Shown here: positions 5,753 to 8,394 of the stretch, piece by piece
Layout: each line of letters begins with the position of its first letter
Numbering within the stretch: the first letter of the stretch is position 1
From: a bacterium
GTDB taxonomy: Bacteria > Verrucomicrobiota > Kiritimatiellia > UBA8416
Length of the DNA: 8,394 bases
NCBI GenBank assembly: GCA_020048935.1
Contig: JAIFLS010000161.1
Span: forward strand, 1-8,394
Direction of reading: 5' to 3'
The notes under the pieces: generated by a model
The model's database searches: none
Told to the model about the DNA's origin: nothing
What the model saw: the letters and a program-made list of their open reading frames with translations, nothing else
Position numbers and translations under genes: made by a program

Positions 5753-6166
5753 ATGAACGTAAAAAAAATGGCGATCGTGTGCGTGGCTTGCGGGGCGGAT
5801 ACGTTCATCCGGCGTGAGCCGGTCTACGAGGGGTTCCGCAAGACCGGCGAGCGGCTTTTCTGCGTAAGCTGCGGGCATGAATATGCCGCCGAGGCGGACG
5901 TGCCGTACAAGACGGCGGCGAAACCACAGGTCTTTACCGACGCCGACCGCTCGCAGCGGGTTGACCTTTTCCAGGGCGACGAGAAAGGCCGTAATTGCCG
6001 GCACTGCCGTCATTATGTCGTCAACCCGTTCGTGCAGCGCTGCAGCCTGCACCGGATCGAGGTGCAGGCCACCGATATGTGCGACGACTTCAGCGCGGCA
6101 AGCGAGGCGAAGGAAGAGGCGTCCGAGAAGGACGATCCGCTGGCGAAACTGCTCAGGCGTGGGTGA
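5753..6166 (+). CDS. Hypothetical protein with two zinc-ribbon-like sites
   Basis: This 137-residue soluble protein belongs to no family I recognise. Cys10-x2-Cys13 and Cys37-x2-Cys40 form a classic zinc ribbon around a basic, aromatic segment. A second metal site is likely from Cys82-x2-Cys85, Cys97-x2-His100 and Cys110 within CRHCRHYVVNPFVQRCSLHRIEVQATDMCDDF. The last 25 residues are a charged Glu/Lys tail. It starts 40 nt after efp on the same strand and is probably co-transcribed. Start ATG 5753 has GAGGG just 2 nt upstream; ATG 5768 after an A8 run is an alternative. The role is unknown: nucleic-acid or ribosome binding would fit the ribbon and the neighbour, but is inference. Confidence 0.75.
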   Translation: MNVKKMAIVCVACGADTFIRREPVYEGFRKTGERLFCVSCGHEYAAEADVPYKTAAKPQVFTDADRSQRVDLFQGDEKGRNCRHCRHYVVNPFVQRCSLHRIEVQATDMCDDFSAASEAKEEASEKDDPLAKLLRRG

Positions 6167-6210
6167 GCCGCTGCGGCCTTTTTCAAACATTCCGATTGAC
6201 ATTCCCTTGT

Positions 6211-6310
6211 GCATCGGACGCCGAGGACGGCATCCCTCCCACCCCGTAATCGTCCGGGGATAAACGCTCGAGCACCCTGCGGGAGGGACGCCGTCCTCGG
6301 CGTCCGATGC
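6211..6310. repeat. Long inverted repeat (30-bp arms, 40-nt loop) at a convergent gene junction
   Basis: Arms 6211-6240 and 6281-6310 are reverse complements at 29 of 30 positions (single A/C mismatch, 6232 against 6289). The core of each arm is GCATCGGACGCCGAGGACGG, and the arms end in TCCCTCCC / GGGAGGG. The 40-nt loop contains a smaller CCCCG...CGGGG pairing. It lies between the stop of the zinc-ribbon gene (6166) and the stop of the facing membrane-protein gene (6340). It could end transcription from both sides or be one copy of a dispersed palindrome. There is no T-run on either side, so it is not a textbook intrinsic terminator. Confidence 0.85.
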
Positions 6311-6339
6311 GAATGAGACGGTGCCTGGCGAGAAGCCCT

Positions 6340-6696
6340 CTATTGTTTCTCCGCTCTTCTCAATTCCCGCCAGGCGGCGGCGAGCAGAAGCAGGAGCATA
6401 AGGGCGAAGAGGGCGTTGAACAGCGGTGTCCAGCGGTCGAGAAATGCCGCTTCCATCTGGTCGATGGTGTAGTGCCAGAAGAAGATGTCCGTGCGCGGAT
6501 CGGTCGCCAGCCGGCGGTAGAGCGTGTGCGCGCCCAGCAGGCGCGGCAGGTCGGGGATCACCGCCCAGACCGCCCCCGCCAGCATGGCCGGGGGGGTGGC
6601 GAGCAGCAGCCAGAAGGGGGCTCGGCCACGTCGGCAGGCGTAGATGAGGGCGGCGATGAGCAGGGGGATGGCGGCACCGAACAGGGGTTGATGCAT
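6340..6696 (-). CDS. Small inner-membrane protein of unknown function
   Basis: The 118 residues contain three likely membrane segments (about 6-20, 28-47 and 91-109). A soluble stretch between the second and third reads IPDLPRLLGAHTLYRRLATDPRTDIFFWHYTIDQME, with several Asp and His (Asp49, Asp66, His75, Asp79) that could bind metal or be catalytic. The C-terminus is basic (WRELRRAEKQ). The ATG at 6696 follows GGAGGAG by 7-8 nt. It begins one base after the TGA of the ligase gene (TGAGATG), so the two are translated together. I do not recognise the family. A role beside the polysaccharide ligase is suggested only by this coupling. Confidence 0.75.
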   Translation of the reverse strand: MHQPLFGAAIPLLIAALIYACRRGRAPFWLLLATPPAMLAGAVWAVIPDLPRLLGAHTLYRRLATDPRTDIFFWHYTIDQMEAAFLDRWTPLFNALFALMLLLLLAAAWRELRRAEKQ

Positions 6697-6697
6697 C

Positions 6698-8394
6698 TCA
6701 GTTCTCCTCCGGCAGGCTCGTGGGGACGTTGACCCAGCTTCGCAGGGCCTTCACGCGGCGGTAGGCTTCCATCGCGCCCCGGTTGTCGCCGAGTTCGCGG
6801 CGCATATCGCCGAGGCGCTGCCAGAGCGGGTAGTTGTTAGGGTCGTAGGCCGCCGCCTGAGTCAGGCAGCGCTCGGCCAGTGTCCGGGCAGGCGGTGTGC
6901 CGGTCTGCCAGAGCAGCGCGGCGAGCCGGCGCCAGGCGACCGGGGCCGTCGGCGCGGCGGCCAGGGCACGGGCGGTGTCGGGGAACCCGGCGCGGGTGAT
7001 ACGGCCATCCATGTCCAATTCCAGGTCGAATACCGTCAGCACTAGAGCAATGACAAGACAGACCAGCGCGGGAAGGGGTGAAGGGTGAAGGGTGAAGGGT
7101 GAAGGTGGCCGTCGGGCCTGTGAAGCGATTCCCGTTTTCAGGGGATCTGAACACCCAACGCCCAACGCCCAACATCCAACAATCAAGTTTGGAATTTCCC
7201 CTTGGGCGTTGGGCGTTGGTTGTTGGGCGTTGGGCGTTGGTTGTTGGGCGTTGGGCATTGGGCGTTGAATGCCTTCTGTCTCCCTTCCCGCCAGCATCCC
7301 CGCCAGGGCGGCGACGGTCAGGGCATAGAGTGGAAGGTGCAGCGGGAAGTCGGCCAGCGCGTGGACGGCGGCAGCGGCCAGCGCGGCGATGGCGGCGGCG
7401 GTGAGTGCCCGTGTGTCCGGCGATCCGTCGCGCAGGGCGCGGTGGGCATCGCGCAATAGGCGGGCGGCAACTAAAAGGGCGAGCAGCAGCCCGGCCAGGC
7501 CCGTCTCGCACAGCCATTGGACGTATTCATTCTCGGCGAAGTCGCGGGCGTCGCGGGCCGAGGTGGTGCGGTGCTGCGGATAGACGACACGGAAGGCATT
7601 CGGTCCGGTCCCGAGCAGCGGGTATTGCCGCCAGATGCGCAGGGCGTCGCGCCAGGCCGCCGTGCGGTCCTGGACGCTTTGTGTCGCGAGCGGGTCGCGC
7701 AGGCTCGACAGCCGCTCGCGGATGGCCTCCTGCTTCCAGGCGACCGCCAGGACGGCAGCCCCCAGGACCAGGACGGCGGCGGTTAGGGCGATGCGGGTGC
7801 GGAGGCGGCCGTGCAGCAGGCCGATCAGCAGCAGCACACCCAGACCGGCGGCCAGGGCGACCATGCCGCCGCGCGAGAGCGAGAACAACACACCGGCGGC
7901 GAGCATGGCGGCGGTGGTCGCGTTCAGCAGCGCGGCCAGCGGGCGGCGCTGCACGGCATCCTGCGCAGCCAGCGCCAGTGCAGCGGGGGCGAGTATGGCG
8001 CAGAAGCCCGCGAAGTGGTTGCGGTTCATGAATCCGCCCATCGGGCCGGGGCGTCCGTGCGGAATGGGGATCCACCACCAGAGGGTATCGCCTTGCGGGA
8101 TCACCCATTTGCCCAGGACCCCGGCCAGCGCCATCACGCTGCCGACGAGGAGCACGGCGCGCAGCGCGGCCGTGCGCGCCTTTGTACCGGCGTTGGCGGC
8201 AAGGCTCCAGCCAGCGTACGCCAGCACCGCCAGCAGCAGGAAGCGCAGCGAACCGGCGCGGCTGCGCGTGAGCGAGAAGACCGGAGTCACCCCGTGCTCC
8301 ACGCCGGCGGCGGTGACCGCATCAAGCGTTTCGACCACGATCCGGTTCTGCCGCGCGCGTTCCCCGCCGCCAGTCATTGGTAGGCCCGCCGGCA
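6698..8394 (-). CDS. O-antigen ligase/Wzy-family membrane protein (5'-partial, runs off the window)
   Basis: This family polymerises or ligates surface polysaccharide in the inner membrane. Multiple membrane segments (about 45-60, 72-88, 123-138, 150-188, 197-213, 292-307, 325-340, 347-364, 436-450, counted from ATG 8377) surround the Wzy_C-type signature. This signature includes GRPGPMGGFMNRNHFAGF (108-125), LFSLSRGG (164-171) and a periplasmic loop with DRTAAWRDALRIWRQYPLLGTGPNAF..AENEYVQWLCETG. The C-terminal 80 residues (WRRLAALLW..LAERCLTQAAAYDPNNYPLWQRLGDMRRELGDNRGAMEAYRRV) form a TPR-like pair, as in many ligase-TPR fusions. The frame stays open beyond ATG 8377 to the window edge, and the first two or three membrane helices usual for the family are missing, so the true start lies outside. 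Residues 369-436 are an odd repeat-encoded insert. Confidence 0.88.
   Translation of the reverse strand, partial: PAGLPMTGGGERARQNRIVVETLDAVTAAGVEHGVTPVFSLTRSRAGSLRFLLLAVLAYAGWSLAANAGTKARTAALRAVLLVGSVMALAGVLGKWVIPQGDTLWWWIPIPHGRPGPMGGFMNRNHFAGFCAILAPAALALAAQDAVQRRPLAALLNATTAAMLAAGVLFSLSRGGMVALAAGLGVLLLIGLLHGRLRTRIALTAAVLVLGAAVLAVAWKQEAIRERLSSLRDPLATQSVQDRTAAWRDALRIWRQYPLLGTGPNAFRVVYPQHRTTSARDARDFAENEYVQWLCETGLAGLLLALLVAARLLRDAHRALRDGSPDTRALTAAAIAALAAAAVHALADFPLHLPLYALTVAALAGMLAGRETEGIQRPMPNAQQPTPNAQQPTPNAQGEIPNLIVGCWALGVGCSDPLKTGIASQARRPPSPFTLHPSPLPALVCLVIALVLTVFDLELDMDGRITRAGFPDTARALAAAPTAPVAWRRLAALLWQTGTPPARTLAERCLTQAAAYDPNNYPLWQRLGDMRRELGDNRGAMEAYRRVKALRSWVNVPTSLPEEN
7076..7103 (-). repeat. 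Four tandem GGGTGAA heptamers inside the ligase gene
   Basis: Four perfect 7-nt copies lie at 7076-7082, 7083-7089, 7090-7096 and 7097-7103 (plus-strand reading GGGTGAA), with partial copies on both sides. Read on the coding strand they give SPFTLHPSPLP just before the last membrane segment. Because 7 is not a multiple of 3, gain or loss of one unit would shift the frame of the TPR end; three units (21 nt) would be neutral. Confidence 0.9.
7154..7271 (-). repeat. Inverted arrays of TTGGGCG-type heptamers inside the ligase gene
   Basis: The left arm is four heptamers of the CCCAACG type (7154-7181). The right arm is ten of the TTGGGCG type (7202-7271), including TTGGTTG variants that give a 21-nt higher-order period. 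On the coding strand the right arm encodes repeated QPTPNAQ. The left arm encodes VGCWALGVGC. The arms are mutual reverse complements: 18 bp at 7155-7172 pair perfectly with 7202-7219, giving a hairpin with a 29-nt loop. The array stays in frame with the ligase. Confidence 0.9.

Noticed and set aside
7154..7271. CRISPR array
   Set aside because: The units are contiguous 7-mers without spacers, inside a coding frame, and no cas gene is present.
7811..8383. 190-codon plus-strand ORF rich in Gln, His and Arg
   Set aside because: It is antisense to the ligase membrane segments; the composition is typical of a GC-rich shadow frame.

Overview
The window most likely comes from a GC-rich member of the PVC superphylum (Verrucomicrobiota, Kiritimatiellota or Lentisphaerota). 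The best pointer is a 50-residue, very basic protein at 3522-3674 (minus). It matches, from memory, the small basic protein family known almost only from Verrucomicrobia, Chlamydiae and relatives. Heptanucleotide repeats and long dispersed-type palindromes in otherwise dense sequence fit that group too. This placement is an inference; no database search was possible.

Layout. Positions 3-77 (minus) hold tRNA-Asn(GTT) with its own promoter. Positions 158-2220 (minus) hold a soluble hybrid histidine kinase/response regulator followed, with a 1-nt stop/start overlap, by panC (pantothenate synthetase). A strong sigma70-like promoter at 2303-2331 precedes the pair. Positions 2314-3480 (minus) encode an exported SH3-domain protein with a long Pro-rich linker. 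Upstream of it is the small basic protein. Positions 3675-3976 are a divergent intergenic region with only a weak 45-codon hydrophobic ORF.

The plus-strand block is earP (3977-5086), efp (5155-5712) and a two-site zinc-ribbon protein (5753-6166). EarP transfers rhamnose from dTDP-rhamnose to an arginine at the tip of EF-P. This EF-P carries Arg33 in the right loop, so enzyme and substrate match. However, earP has lost its reading frame near codon 315 (about position 4920), and the family-like C-terminus continues in another frame to 5139. A 1-nt deletion, real or a sequencing error, explains this.

A convergent junction at 6167-6339 holds a 30-bp inverted repeat with one mismatch, likely a bidirectional terminator or dispersed palindrome. 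Beyond it on the minus strand are a 118-residue membrane protein and, 1 nt upstream of it, an O-antigen ligase/Wzy-family protein that runs off the right edge. The ligase gene carries an in-frame low-complexity insert of about 200 bp, built of two unrelated 7-nt tandem repeats (TTGGGCG and GGGTGAA types), between two membrane segments.

I see no mobile element, CRISPR array or defence system, and no convincing new multi-gene system. The unusual points are the earP frameshift, the intragenic heptamer repeats, the palindrome and the overlooked small genes.
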